Source: Calidifontibacillus oryziterrae (GTDB lineage: Bacteria; Bacillota; Bacilli; Bacillales; Bacillaceae_J). Taken from it: 64,000 bases of DNA. Numbering within the stretch: position 1 is the stretch's first letter; every line of letters starts with the position of its first letter. The position numbers were made by a program, and so were the translations under genes. Of this stretch, positions 37,874 to 46,769 are shown in pieces. Under the pieces are notes generated by a model, which saw nothing but the letters and a program-made list of their open reading frames with translations, was not told the DNA's origin and did no database searches. The DNA lies in contig NZ_ANOK01000004.1 of NCBI RefSeq assembly GCF_000331575.1, forward strand, positions 124,001 through 188,000, written 5' to 3'.

Positions 37874-38617
37874 GTGGATAAAATTAATCCTATTACAAAT
37901 AGTACAGAGCGAACTACCGAGGTTGAGGATAGGATTGAGTTAATTGACAAATATGAGAGCATCAAGGAACAATATTTTAACACGGAAAAAATGCTCTTAC
38001 GAGTCTTCGATGAACAAGAAAAGCATAAGAAACAAGTATCGGACGAATTATATAATGTTATCGGTCAGACATTATATGGCTCGCTTATTGGTTTAAAAAT
38101 GGCACTTAAAGCAAATATTGATGATAGTTTAAAAGAATATTTGACTGGTGTTATAGAAACAACAAACGATGTTCTTCATCAGGTGAGAAAACTTTCATTT
38201 GAGCTATTTCCGTTAGCTGTTGAGGATATCGGTTTTATCGAAGCGCTGAAATCGTATATTAGGACAATCGATAATGATAACACGCCTATCCAATTAATTG
38301 TTAGAGGAACGAGGATCAGATATGAATTAGAGAAAGAAATGCTATTCTATCGTATATGTCAACAAACATTATCGTTACTTGTAGAAGTACTTTATGCAGC
38401 TAACCTAATATTAACAATTACTTTTGATGAGTTGAGTAGAGGAATTTTGAAATTTCAGTTTCAATTTAACGAAGGCGAAACGGGAGTAACTAATGACTTA
38501 CTGAAGGAAGGCTTGGCGATTATTCACAAAAAGATTGAGACTTGGAGTGGAGAAATGAATATTTACAATAATTCGAATGAATTTCGGAAATGGACGATTG
38601 AGGTTCGAGTTCCTTAA
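37874..38617 (+). CDS. Degenerate HisKA_3 histidine kinase (pseudokinase)
   Basis: 247 residues, soluble. Residues 45-125 align in pattern with the dimerisation domain of the kinase just upstream, but the phosphoacceptor His is replaced by Tyr60 (DELYNVIGQTLYG against RELHDSIGQSLYS). The ATPase part is also eroded: the N-box Asn is missing (FYRICQQTLSLLVEVLYAAN) and no DxGxG box is found. It probably cannot phosphorylate but could dimerise with the neighbour kinase or bind its regulator. GTG start after a strong AGGAGGG, which argues it is expressed, not decaying. Confidence 0.8.
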   Translation: MDKINPITNSTERTTEVEDRIELIDKYESIKEQYFNTEKMLLRVFDEQEKHKKQVSDELYNVIGQTLYGSLIGLKMALKANIDDSLKEYLTGVIETTNDVLHQVRKLSFELFPLAVEDIGFIEALKSYIRTIDNDNTPIQLIVRGTRIRYELEKEMLFYRICQQTLSLLVEVLYAANLILTITFDELSRGILKFQFQFNEGETGVTNDLLKEGLAIIHKKIETWSGEMNIYNNSNEFRKWTIEVRVP

Positions 38618-38622
38618 TATAG

Positions 38623-38657
38623 AAAAGGGTCTATTCGTAAAAAATAGTCCCTTTTTT
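38623..38657 (+). terminator. Terminator of the pseudokinase gene
   Basis: AAAAGGG-T-CTATT (38623-38635) pairs with AATAG-T-CCCTTTT (38643-38655), with one T-T mismatch, then TT. Confidence 0.75.
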
Positions 38658-38835
38658 GTTTTTTTTTGCTTAAAAGGAAGGATTAGGATACGGGCAATTT
38701 TTAGTGGCAGGTTACGTTTGCAATTGAATAAGAAAAGTCTATGATTTGCTCAATGAACATAATAGAAATAAAATAGAAAATAATATATGCTAATTGGAAA
38801 TAAGGTTTTCTTGGTTGTAGAATGGAGGATTTATA

Positions 38836-40008
38836 TTGAGAGATAAAAGAGCATTGCCTATTCTCTTTTTGATAATGTTCCTTGTTATGGTTGGGTTTGG
38901 GATTATAATCCCTGTACTTCCTTTTTTTGCGGAGGAGATTGGGGCAACACCGACACAATTAGGGCTATTGATGGCTGTATACTCTTTTATGCAGTTTTTA
39001 TTTGCTCCAATGTGGGGACGAATCTCTGACCGAATTGGTCGTAAACCGGTCATGTTAATTGGTATAGCTGGACTTGCTCTTTCCTTCTTTTTATTTGCAA
39101 TGTCAACAGAGCTATGGATGCTTTTTGGTGCTCGAATTATTGGGGGATTTTTATCTTCAGCTAATATGCCGACCTCAATGGCCTATGTTGCGGATATTAC
39201 AACTAGTGAGGATCGTGGCAAAGGGATGGGTATAATCGGGGCGGCCGTTGGCTTAGGGTTTATTTTTGGTCCAGCAATTGGTGGTGTTTTTTCAGAAATT
39301 AGTTTAAATATGCCATTTTGGATTGCTGGTGCTGTATCATCACTTACTTTTTTTGTTGTATTATTTATACTTGAGGAATCTCTTCCTACAGACAAAAGAG
39401 CACAGTCTATTGCAAAGAAGGATACACCGTGGCAGACCGTGAAACAGCCTCTAGGATTTTTATATTTCTTATCGTTTTTTATTTCATTTTCGTTAGCAGG
39501 CTTAGAAGCGACTTTTGCCTATTTTGCAGCTGCACGGGCAGGTCTCGATTCAAAAAGCTTAGGGTATATTTTTATGATAATGGGCTTTGCGGGTGCTGCT
39601 GTACAAGGCGGCTTAGTAGGCAGGTTCATTAAGAAACATGGTGAAGGGAAGGTCATAAAAGCAGGAATCGTCGTTTCTGTTATCGGCTTTTGTTTATTAC
39701 TACTAACAAAGGATTTTATAACAGCTGCTTTCTTTCTAACCATTTTTGGTCTTGGAAATGGTGTGATCCGTCCTAGTGTGTCCTCGTTATTAACGAAGAC
39801 GAATGCAGAAGGCTATGGCGGTGTTACAGGAATGCTTTCTTCCTTTGATTCACTAGGTAGAATTCTTGGACCACCGATTGCAGGTGCTCTCTATTCAGTA
39901 GCTATTGGGTTACCGTATATCGCAGGAGCAATAATTTCTGTTGGTGCTTTTATGTTATATCAAGTATATGAGCGCGTTGTAAAAAATGAAATTGTAACAA
40001 GTAGATAA
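38836..40008 (+). CDS. MFS drug-efflux-type transporter
   Basis: 390 residues, 12 membrane helices, DHA1-type. Motif A is GRISDRIGRKPVM after helix 2, and motif C-like glycines occur in helix 5 (GIIGAAVGLGFIFGPAIGG), typical of proton-driven exporters related to TetA. Substrate unknown. TTG start seven bases after AATGGAGG. Monocistronic with its own terminator. Confidence 0.88.
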   Translation: MRDKRALPILFLIMFLVMVGFGIIIPVLPFFAEEIGATPTQLGLLMAVYSFMQFLFAPMWGRISDRIGRKPVMLIGIAGLALSFFLFAMSTELWMLFGARIIGGFLSSANMPTSMAYVADITTSEDRGKGMGIIGAAVGLGFIFGPAIGGVFSEISLNMPFWIAGAVSSLTFFVVLFILEESLPTDKRAQSIAKKDTPWQTVKQPLGFLYFLSFFISFSLAGLEATFAYFAAARAGLDSKSLGYIFMIMGFAGAAVQGGLVGRFIKKHGEGKVIKAGIVVSVIGFCLLLLTKDFITAAFFLTIFGLGNGVIRPSVSSLLTKTNAEGYGGVTGMLSSFDSLGRILGPPIAGALYSVAIGLPYIAGAIISVGAFMLYQVYERVVKNEIVTSR

Positions 40009-40037
40009 ACTAAGTACATAAAACCTATACTATGTTC

Positions 40038-40067
40038 AAAAGGGCTTCTCAAAAGGAGCCCTTTTTT
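40038..40067 (+). terminator. Terminator of the MFS gene
   Basis: AAAAGGGCTTCT (40038-40049) pairs with AGGAGCCCTTTT (40054-40065), 4-base loop, then TT. Confidence 0.85.
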
Positions 40068-40220
40068 AGTTGTAAATTTAATAGGGTTGTTGAGTCAAAC
40101 AAGGTGGATTTTTATACAAAACATTCAAAATAATTCACTAATTTCGACATTTATGCTATTGTAAGCATTACATTAGTGACGAATTTTAGTGGTTTCACGG
40201 TTAATAGGGGGAATTAAATA

Positions 40221-41486
40221 ATGGGAGTTGATATTCAAGTAAGTTCGTTTGGAACGATAGCAGGTTTAATTATTGCGATCGTCTTCATTTTAAAAAGGGT
40301 TGCCCCGCCTGTTGCAATGATGATAGGGGCACTTGTTGGCGGACTAATGGGCGGCTTAGCATTCTCTGATTCTGTCAATATAATGATTGATGGGGCAAAG
40401 GGGATGACCGGAATCGTGCTTCGGGTCTTAACTGCTGGGGTGTTAGCGGGAGTATTAATTGAATCAGGAGCTGCAAAAACTATTGCAGAATCCATTTTAC
40501 ATAAACTAGGTGTGAAGAAAGCGTTGCTCGCTATAGCAGGTGCGACTATGATTTTAACAGCCGTTGGTGTTTTTATTGGTGTTGCTGTGTTGACAGTCGC
40601 ACCAATTGCACTTTCAATTGCCAAGCAGGCAAAGCTGTCTAAACTTGCTGTATTACTTGCAATTTCAGGTGGCGGGAAGGCAGGGAACATTATGTCGCCA
40701 AATCCGAACACGATTGCAGTGTCTGAAGCATTCAGTGTACCTTTAACATCGGTGATGGTGGCTGGAATTATCCCTGCTTTACTTGGACTTGCCATTACTT
40801 ATTTAATGGCGCAAAATCTGAAACAAACAGGGAGTCAGGTAGAGGAAGTGGATATGGAGGAAGGAAACGAGGAAAAGCTTCCATCGCTTTTCGGAGCTTT
40901 ATCGGGTCCAGCAGTTGCTATTTTTCTATTATTATTGCAGCCGGGATTTGGAATTTCCATCGATCCTTTAATTGCTTTGCCAGTTGGCGGGATCGCTGGG
41001 GCAATTGTGATGAAAAAAACTAGAGATTTAAATTTCTATATTACTAGTGGAATCGATAAAATGTCAGGAATAGCAATATTGTTGCTAGGGACAGGTACAT
41101 TAGCAGGCTTAATTTCTCATTCAGCATTAACTACTGTTATTACGAATTCGATAGAATCTCTTGGTCTACCGACCTATTTAATCGCTCCAATTGCCGGAAT
41201 TACAATGTCTGCAGCAACGGGTTCAACTTCAGCTGCCGCAGCAGTTGCTGGTGGTGCATTTGCTCCAACCATTATTGAAATTGGAGTTAGTGCTTTAGCA
41301 GGGGCGGCAATGGTACATGCGGGAGCAACAGTATTAGACCATATGCCACACGGAACCTATTTCCATATAACTCGTTCAAGTGTAAAAATGAATATGCATG
41401 AAAGATTTAAACTCTTGCCTTATGAGACGGTTATTGGCATTGTTATGGTAATCGCTTCAACGATTATGTTTGGAATACTACATTAA
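40221..41486 (+). CDS. GntP-family permease
   Basis: 421 residues, about 12 helices, rich in Gly/Ala. Landmarks of the gluconate/carboxylate permease family: GGGKAGNIMSPNPNTIAVSEAF, read as GGGKAGNIMSPNPN then TIAVSEAF, and AATGSTSAAAAVAGG near the end with HMPHGTYFH. It probably imports a sugar acid or other organic acid; no catabolic genes lie beside it to say which. Confidence 0.85.
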   Translation: MGVDIQVSSFGTIAGLIIAIVFILKRVAPPVAMMIGALVGGLMGGLAFSDSVNIMIDGAKGMTGIVLRVLTAGVLAGVLIESGAAKTIAESILHKLGVKKALLAIAGATMILTAVGVFIGVAVLTVAPIALSIAKQAKLSKLAVLLAISGGGKAGNIMSPNPNTIAVSEAFSVPLTSVMVAGIIPALLGLAITYLMAQNLKQTGSQVEEVDMEEGNEEKLPSLFGALSGPAVAIFLLLLQPGFGISIDPLIALPVGGIAGAIVMKKTRDLNFYITSGIDKMSGIAILLLGTGTLAGLISHSALTTVITNSIESLGLPTYLIAPIAGITMSAATGSTSAAAAVAGGAFAPTIIEIGVSALAGAAMVHAGATVLDHMPHGTYFHITRSSVKMNMHERFKLLPYETVIGIVMVIASTIMFGILH

Positions 41487-41605
41487 TTTGGCCTGGATTT
41501 GGCCTGGAAATTATTAAGTTTCCGTTAATAAATAAAAACTTTGCGGAAATTTGTAGAATTCCATGCTATATTTGTAAAAAAGGTTGTTTTTGGAGTGGAG
41601 TATTC

Positions 41606-43807
41606 ATGAACGATTACAACATCAGTCGTACTAATAGTAATCTTAACAAGCCTAAGCGAAAACAATATCAAATTGCACCACTAACCGAAGTGTTAGACCA
41701 ACTTACAAGTATAGTTAGTTTTTCAGATATAACATTTGATGACTGTAAAAAACAGCTCACCCAAATACTCGAATTAATGGGAGCTGTCGATCAATCTGTT
41801 ATTATTGGGATAACTGATACGGCAGGAAGAATTATATATGCAAATGATATGTTTTGCCAAATAACGAAGTATACACGAGAAGAATTAATAGGTAGAAATC
41901 ATCGCATATTAAAGTCTGACTATCATGATAACTTATTTTTTAAAAATATGTGGGATACAATTGTTGCGGGTGAAAAGTGGGAAGGAGAAATAAAAAATAA
42001 AGCAAAGGATGGTACCCACTATTGGGTTAAAACGACAATCGTTCCGATTTTAAATAATGAAGGAAAACCATTTATGTATATCTCCATCCGCTCAGAAATT
42101 ACTGAAGGGAAAAAGGCACAGGAACAATTATATTCAGCACTACAAGAGGAATATCGACAAACTGTAAGTGCGCTTGATACGATCATTTTTAAAGTAAAGA
42201 AAAACACGGATGGAAAAATGTACTTTACTTTATTTGCTGGTAAACTTGCCGAAAAATTAGATTATAGTAACGAAGATTTTCATCATAAAACCGCAGAGCA
42301 AGTTTTCGATAAAAAAGATGCGGACTATTTATATCAACAATTTCATCTGGCGTTTAGTAATAAAAAGGTAAATTTCAAGCTCCATATAAAAGGGAAAACA
42401 CTATTTATCTCTTTATCTCCTATTGTTCTTGATGATGTAGTTGTTGAGATTGTCGGAAATGTGTCAGATATTACTGAATTAGAAAAGGCCCATGAAACGA
42501 TTAATGATATGGCCTATCATGATGTTGTTACGGATCTTCCTAACCAACGGTTATTTAATAACGACTTAGATAAAAAGTTCAGGAAAGTTCAAAAGCGAAC
42601 GGAGCCGTTTGGAATATTATGCCTAAAAATAAATGGGTTTACAAAGACAAACGAATTACTAGGGCATGAGGTTGGAGAAAAATTAGTTTGCTCAATTTCG
42701 ACCACTCTAAAAAAGGTTGTCCAATCATTTGGTGTTTTATATCGCAGTGAAGGAAGTCGCTTTTTAATTATTACAAAAACAATTGAAAGTCCCGACCAGC
42801 TAAAAGACTTTGCAGAAATCATTCAAAAGGAAATAAGTAAAATTCAGCAAATTGACAATCACGAGATTCGTTTAACGAGTAATATCGGAGCTAGCGCTTA
42901 TCCAGAGTGTGGGAATGATCCGCAGCAGCTAGTGAAAAGTGCTTATATCGCATTAAATTACTCAAGATATAAAGCTTTTTGTAATTATAAGTACTATACA
43001 ATGGAAGTGCACAACTATTATCAAGAGAATGAATTGCTTGAACAAGCTCTTAAACATGCGATTGAAAATCATGAGTTGTCGTTACATTATCAACCGAAGG
43101 TTGATATTAAACATAATCGCATTATTGGTGCTGAAGCATTAATTAGATGGAATTCACCACAGTTAGGGTCAGTAAGTCCGGCGAAATTTATCCCGCTTGC
43201 TGAAGAGACAGGTCTTATTTTTGCTTTAGGAGAATGGGTGTTACAAGAAGCGTGTCGACAAAATATGGAATGGATTTCAATGGGGTATTCCCCGTTAAAA
43301 GTGGCGGTTAATATATCACCGCTTGAATTACAGCATTCCATGTTTATTCCAAAATTACAAAATATTCTAGAAAGAACGGGTCTAGACCCTAAGTATTTAG
43401 AAATCGAAATCACCGAAAATAGCATTATGAATGATCAAGAAGAAAGCATCGAGATTATAAAAAAATTACGAGATCTTGGTGTGACGGTTGCAATTGATGA
43501 TTTTGGAACAGGTTATTCATCTCTGAGCTATTTAAAAAAATTTCCAGTCAATTCATTAAAAATTGATCAATGCTTTATTAAAGATGTCATGCAAACACCA
43601 AGCGATGCACAATTAGTAATCGGGATGATCAACATTGCCCATGTGTTTGGATTAGAGGTTGTTGCTGAAGGAGTGGAAACTTTAGAAGTAGCTGACTTCT
43701 TAAAAAGTTATCATTGTGAGCAAGTACAGGGCTATTATTACAGTAAGCCAATACCAGCAGATAGATTTGAAGAAAAATTTCTAATTATGGCGCATGCTAG
43801 TTTATAA
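41606..43807 (+). CDS. PAS-GGDEF(degenerate)-EAL protein, c-di-GMP phosphodiesterase
   Basis: 733 residues, no membrane helix. First PAS (about 60-170, with YWVKTTIVPI, like redox or flavin-type PAS domains), a second PAS-like region (about 185-290), GGDEF (about 305-465) and EAL (about 480-725). The GGDEF site reads SEGSRF (381-386), so no cyclase activity is expected. The EAL part keeps EALIRW (510-515) and [14 protein letters not shown] soluble, PAS-controlled hydrolase of c-di-GMP. Start after TTGGAGTGGAG. Confidence 0.93.
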   Translation: MNDYNISRTNSNLNKPKRKQYQIAPLTEVLDQLTSIVSFSDITFDDCKKQLTQILELMGAVDQSVIIGITDTAGRIIYANDMFCQITKYTREELIGRNHRILKSDYHDNLFFKNMWDTIVAGEKWEGEIKNKAKDGTHYWVKTTIVPILNNEGKPFMYISIRSEITEGKKAQEQLYSALQEEYRQTVSALDTIIFKVKKNTDGKMYFTLFAGKLAEKLDYSNEDFHHKTAEQVFDKKDADYLYQQFHLAFSNKKVNFKLHIKGKTLFISLSPIVLDDVVVEIVGNVSDITELEKAHETINDMAYHDVVTDLPNQRLFNNDLDKKFRKVQKRTEPFGILCLKINGFTKTNELLGHEVGEKLVCSISTTLKKVVQSFGVLYRSEGSRFLIITKTIESPDQLKDFAEIIQKEISKIQQIDNHEIRLTSNIGASAYPECGNDPQQLVKSAYIALNYSRYKAFCNYKYYTMEVHNYYQENELLEQALKHAIENHELSLHYQPKVDIKHNRIIGAEALIRWNSPQLGSVSPAKFIPLAEETGLIFALGEWVLQEACRQNMEWISMGYSPLKVAVNISPLELQHSMFIPKLQNILERTGLDPKYLEIEITENSIMNDQEESIEIIKKLRDLGVTVAIDDFGTGYSSLSYLKKFPVNSLKIDQCFIKDVMQTPSDAQLVIGMINIAHVFGLEVVAEGVETLEVADFLKSYHCEQVQGYYYSKPIPADRFEEKFLIMAHASL

Positions 43808-43818
43808 TATTTGCAAAG

Positions 43819-43859
43819 AACCATTCGTTCGGTTTCCAAACAAACGAATGGTTTTTTTT
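43819..43859 (+). terminator. Terminator of the EAL gene
   Basis: AACCATTCGTT (43819-43829) pairs perfectly with AACGAATGGTT (43843-43853), then TTTTTT. Confidence 0.85.
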
Positions 43860-43919
43860 ATGGTTAAGGAAATTAAAAAATTTGATCCTGTGGATAAATA
43901 CTATAGGACAGAGAGAAGT

Positions 43920-44075
43920 CGTCCAGCTCCAGCGCCCAGCGACTAGTAAACTTTGCTCATCTCTTTTGCGATAAGTCAACATCGACTCGTCCCTCGACGT
44001 GCTTTGTTTATCTCAGTCGATGTGCTCTTAGTTTATACGTCGCTAATCAGGGCGCCTATAGCTTTTGTTCTTGAA
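43920..44075. repeat. Long hairpin-forming dispersed repeat of Bacillaceae type
   Basis: A GC-rich 155-bp block beginning CGTCCAGCTCCAGCGCCC and ending near GGGCGCC...GCTTTTGTTC. Nested dyads: GCGCCC-AGCGAC (43932-43943) with GTCGCT-x5-GGGCGC (44039-44055), and inside it CATCGACT (43980-43987) with AGTCGATG (44015-44022). Blocks with this head and tail are widely scattered in Bacillus genomes (from general knowledge). It fills most of the 379-bp gap 43808-44186; no gene is seen there. Confidence 0.7.
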
Positions 44076-44186
44076 GGATTATCAAAAAGTGACCATAGTA
44101 GGCGAGATCTACCGTATATTAAATGCTAAATGATTCCAATATTGTTATAATAATACTAAAGTAATAGTTATTTTGGGAGGGATAAA

Positions 44187-45395
44187 ATGCCCGAGAGTAT
44201 AATGGTAAATTCATTATCAGAAAAGTTTAATGAAGCTACTTTAAATGCATTTAAATTATTAAGTCACTCAATTGGTGTACGAACCTTCTTTGTTGGTAAA
44301 ACGACGGAAGAAACCTATTCAGTATTAAAGGTGTTTAATAATAATGGTTGTTTAGTTGAGGAAGGGGTATCAGTTCCGATAGAGGAATCTTATTGCAATA
44401 TGGTCTTCAGAAACGGCCATATTCCCGTTATAATTGACGATACCTCGATGCATCCAATAACAAGTCAATTACAATTAACAAAAGCCGCCAACATAGGTTC
44501 CTATCTAGGTGTCCCGATAATTTTAGGAGATCATTCAATGTTTGGAACTCTTTGTGCAGTGGACCCTGCTCCTTATAAATTTACGAGTGCTGATCTCGAG
44601 CTGATGCAAACGTTAGCCAATTTCATTGGGAATGCAATTGATTTAGGGCAGGCATATGAACGGATTTTAACGGAAGAACAAAGAGTACAAACAGAATTAG
44701 AGATCGCCAAAAAAGTGCAAACAAGTGTCTTGCCTGAATCGATTGACTGTGATAATTTTAAAGCTCATTCATTCTATCAATCTTCTGAATCGCTATCAGG
44801 GGATATGTATAGCTGGTTTCAAATAGCACCATCTAAGTATTGCGTCATCATAATAGATGTAATGGGACATGGGGTGTCTGCTTCCTTGATCAGCATGTCA
44901 ATCCGTTCTGTATTGAGGAGCCTAATCACAACAATAATTGAACCTGAATTGGTGATGCAGGAATTAAATCGCCATATTTATTTAATGTTTAATGTACATA
45001 ACCAAACAACATATGCAACGGCAATTTATTTGGTTGTAGATACAGTAGAGCGAACAGTGGAGTATGTGAATGCGGGTCATCCATATGGTCTATTAGTAGA
45101 AGGAAATAATTCCATTACTTTGTTACATGAGGGTTGCTTACCTTTAGGTATTTTTCCTGACTTAAACGCAAAAAAAGGTACTATTTATTATGACGAAGCA
45201 GCTACTCTCTTATTATATACAGATGGTTTAATTGATTTAATTGATCCCTCCATTGAGAAAGGGATTGAAATTTTAAAGTCATTATTAGAAAATCAGTCAA
45301 ATAGTATAGAGGTAATAAGAGATATTCAAACGACGTATATTAATGGGAAAGTGTTAACGGATGATGTATGTTTTGTTGCGCTAACGGCTAACTAA
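44187..45395 (+). CDS. GAF-domain PP2C-type (SpoIIE/RsbU family) serine phosphatase
   Basis: 402 residues. GAF domain about 10-155, coiled linker (about 160-185, ELEIAKKVQTSVLPE) and a PPM/SpoIIE phosphatase domain (about 200-400) with metal-site landmarks SGDMYSW, DVMGHG and YTDGLIDL. This architecture is that of phosphatases acting on anti-anti-sigma factors in stress or partner-switch pathways. No RsbV/RsbW partner is next to it. Strong GGGAGGG site. Confidence 0.9.
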   Translation: MPESIMVNSLSEKFNEATLNAFKLLSHSIGVRTFFVGKTTEETYSVLKVFNNNGCLVEEGVSVPIEESYCNMVFRNGHIPVIIDDTSMHPITSQLQLTKAANIGSYLGVPIILGDHSMFGTLCAVDPAPYKFTSADLELMQTLANFIGNAIDLGQAYERILTEEQRVQTELEIAKKVQTSVLPESIDCDNFKAHSFYQSSESLSGDMYSWFQIAPSKYCVIIIDVMGHGVSASLISMSIRSVLRSLITTIIEPELVMQELNRHIYLMFNVHNQTTYATAIYLVVDTVERTVEYVNAGHPYGLLVEGNNSITLLHEGCLPLGIFPDLNAKKGTIYYDEAATLLLYTDGLIDLIDPSIEKGIEILKSLLENQSNSIEVIRDIQTTYINGKVLTDDVCFVALTAN

Positions 45396-45476
45396 AAGGA
45401 GCCAATGAGTTATGTGACATCCAGTTGATAGATTGTGCCTACGAATTGGATGGGCATTTTTGATGGCTCCTTTACG
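45394..45476. terminator. Branched terminator between convergent genes
   Basis: TAAAAGGAGCCA (45394-45405) pairs with TGGCTCCTTTA (45465-45475); inside, CATCCA pairs with TGGATG. It lies across the convergent ends of the phosphatase gene and the membrane ferredoxin gene. Confidence 0.6.
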
Positions 45477-45501
45477 TTATGGTATGCTGTTACGATTTAA
45501 T

Positions 45502-46521
45502 TTAATGACCAATGTAATCGAGTAATGGAATAAGCTCCTGAAAATCTTGGTACGTAATTGTCGATTGCCAATGGCCTGTTAATTTTGCGACAATAATGGC
45601 GCCAAAGAATACTGCCAAAAACGCACTAGGTATAACCCACTTATTTACTTTTTTTGTTGCGACTGTCATGTTTAATGTATCCTTGACTGGACAGGCTTCG
45701 ATGCAAGAGAAGCAAGCCGTACATTCCGGTGTCATAACTGCTTTCTTTTGTGCTACTTTTATACCTTGAGGGCAAGCTCGAGTGCATTGATTACAATCAA
45801 TACAAGTTAGTTCATTTCGTTTAATTTTTGATAGTTGAAATAATGATCCTAAGCCAATTAATGCACCATATGGGCATAAAAAGCGACACCAAAAGTTTTT
45901 GATAAAAAGTGATAATAGCATAAGGATAACAATTACTTTTAATGAAAACGCACTAATTTCAAGGAAAAATAACATCATTTTAATATCTGCAATTTTATTA
46001 TATGGGCTATTAATAAAGTCTATTGATGCGATAATGGGCATATCAAATATGATCACTTTAGCAAAAGCTATGAGTAATAAATATTTCAGCGAGGACAAAA
46101 TAACAGATAACCATTTTGGTGGTTCAAACTGCTTTTTAAATAAATTCTTCCCTATTTTTCCAAGAAACTCACTCATAGTACCAACGGGACATAACCAGCC
46201 GCAAAACGCTTTGCGAAATAGAATGCTAGAAAAAACAATAATCGTAAATAATACGAGTCCAGCAGGGTGTATCATGTCAAATTGTCCTGTCGTAACCCAT
46301 ACTTTAAAAGCTACAAGTGAACTAATCGGCAAAAAACCCTCTACAGCCCCAGGTCTTTCAACAAATGGTTCTACTCCCATTGAGGCAAAATGGTTGTAGA
46401 ATTGGTAAAATTTCCAACCTACATACAAAAGAAAAAACGAAAATAATAGTTGGACCGTATTTCTTGTCCACTGAATGGGTTTTCTTTTGAATTTTCTAAC
46501 AATAGTAGCTTTATTGTACAT
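45502..46521 (-). CDS. NapH/NosR-C-terminal-like membrane ferredoxin
   Basis: 339 residues from ATG 46521 (after AGGTG; a GTG at 46533 is an alternative). About five membrane helices with two cytoplasmic Cys-Pro motifs (CGWLCPVG and CRFLCPYGA) and two 4Fe-4S sites (CIDCNQCTRACPQ and CTACFSCIEACPVK), then a last helix. NapH, NosH and the C-terminal part of NosR share this design and pass electrons from quinol to periplasmic reductases. No nosR, nosG or nosH lies in the nos operon here, so this gene may fill that role. An FNR-like site lies 62 bp upstream. Confidence 0.88.
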   Translation of the reverse strand: MYNKATIVRKFKRKPIQWTRNTVQLLFSFFLLYVGWKFYQFYNHFASMGVEPFVERPGAVEGFLPISSLVAFKVWVTTGQFDMIHPAGLVLFTIIVFSSILFRKAFCGWLCPVGTMSEFLGKIGKNLFKKQFEPPKWLSVILSSLKYLLLIAFAKVIIFDMPIIASIDFINSPYNKIADIKMMLFFLEISAFSLKVIVILMLLSLFIKNFWCRFLCPYGALIGLGSLFQLSKIKRNELTCIDCNQCTRACPQGIKVAQKKAVMTPECTACFSCIEACPVKDTLNMTVATKKVNKWVIPSAFLAVFFGAIIVAKLTGHWQSTITYQDFQELIPLLDYIGH

Positions 46522-46582
46522 TACGAACCACACCTATCTAAATATATCTAATATTAATTATAAGGAATCACCCACACAATGA

Positions 46583-46598
46583 AGTGATATAAATCATA
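46583..46598 (-). promoter_or_regulatory. Candidate FNR-type site before the membrane ferredoxin gene
   Basis: AGTGA-TATAAA-TCATA matches TGTGA-N6-TCACA at 8 of 10 conserved positions and is symmetric apart from its ends. Its edge is 62 bp upstream of the ATG, a position suited to activation. Confidence 0.55.
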
Positions 46599-46618
46599 GG
46601 CATAAAGCACTACGGTTC

Positions 46619-46710
46619 CTGACCCGTTCCGGGGTGGAGCCTGGCACGTGTCCAGGGTGGGTGCCAGGGGGGTGTCCATAGAGGGTGCCACCCAGGCGCC
46701 TGACCCCGGT
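46619..46710. repeat. Dispersed GC-rich repeat, copy 2 (compound)
   Basis: It contains CTGACCC, GGAGCCTGGCACGTGTCC, GTGCCAGG, GGTGTCCATAGAGG and CTGACCCCGG, i.e. the copy 1 motifs partly doubled. Like copy 1 it is followed by AAAATGGAAAA and a minus-strand terminator. Confidence 0.85.
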
Positions 46711-46719
46711 AGAAAATGG

Positions 46720-46750
46720 AAAAACCTCTCCGGAATGAAGAGAGGCTTTT
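46720..46750 (-). terminator. Terminator of the GH31 gene
   Basis: On the minus strand AAAAGCCTCTC pairs with GAGAGGTTTTT (one G-U pair), 9-base loop, ending in T residues. It begins 20 bases after the stop at 46770. Confidence 0.75.
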
Positions 46751-46769
46751 CTATTTATTGGTTAGGGAA

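Noticed and set aside
40235-40795. 186-residue minus-strand frame in the GntP-type gene
   Set aside because: Antisense shadow of a Gly/Ala-rich membrane protein; no start signal.
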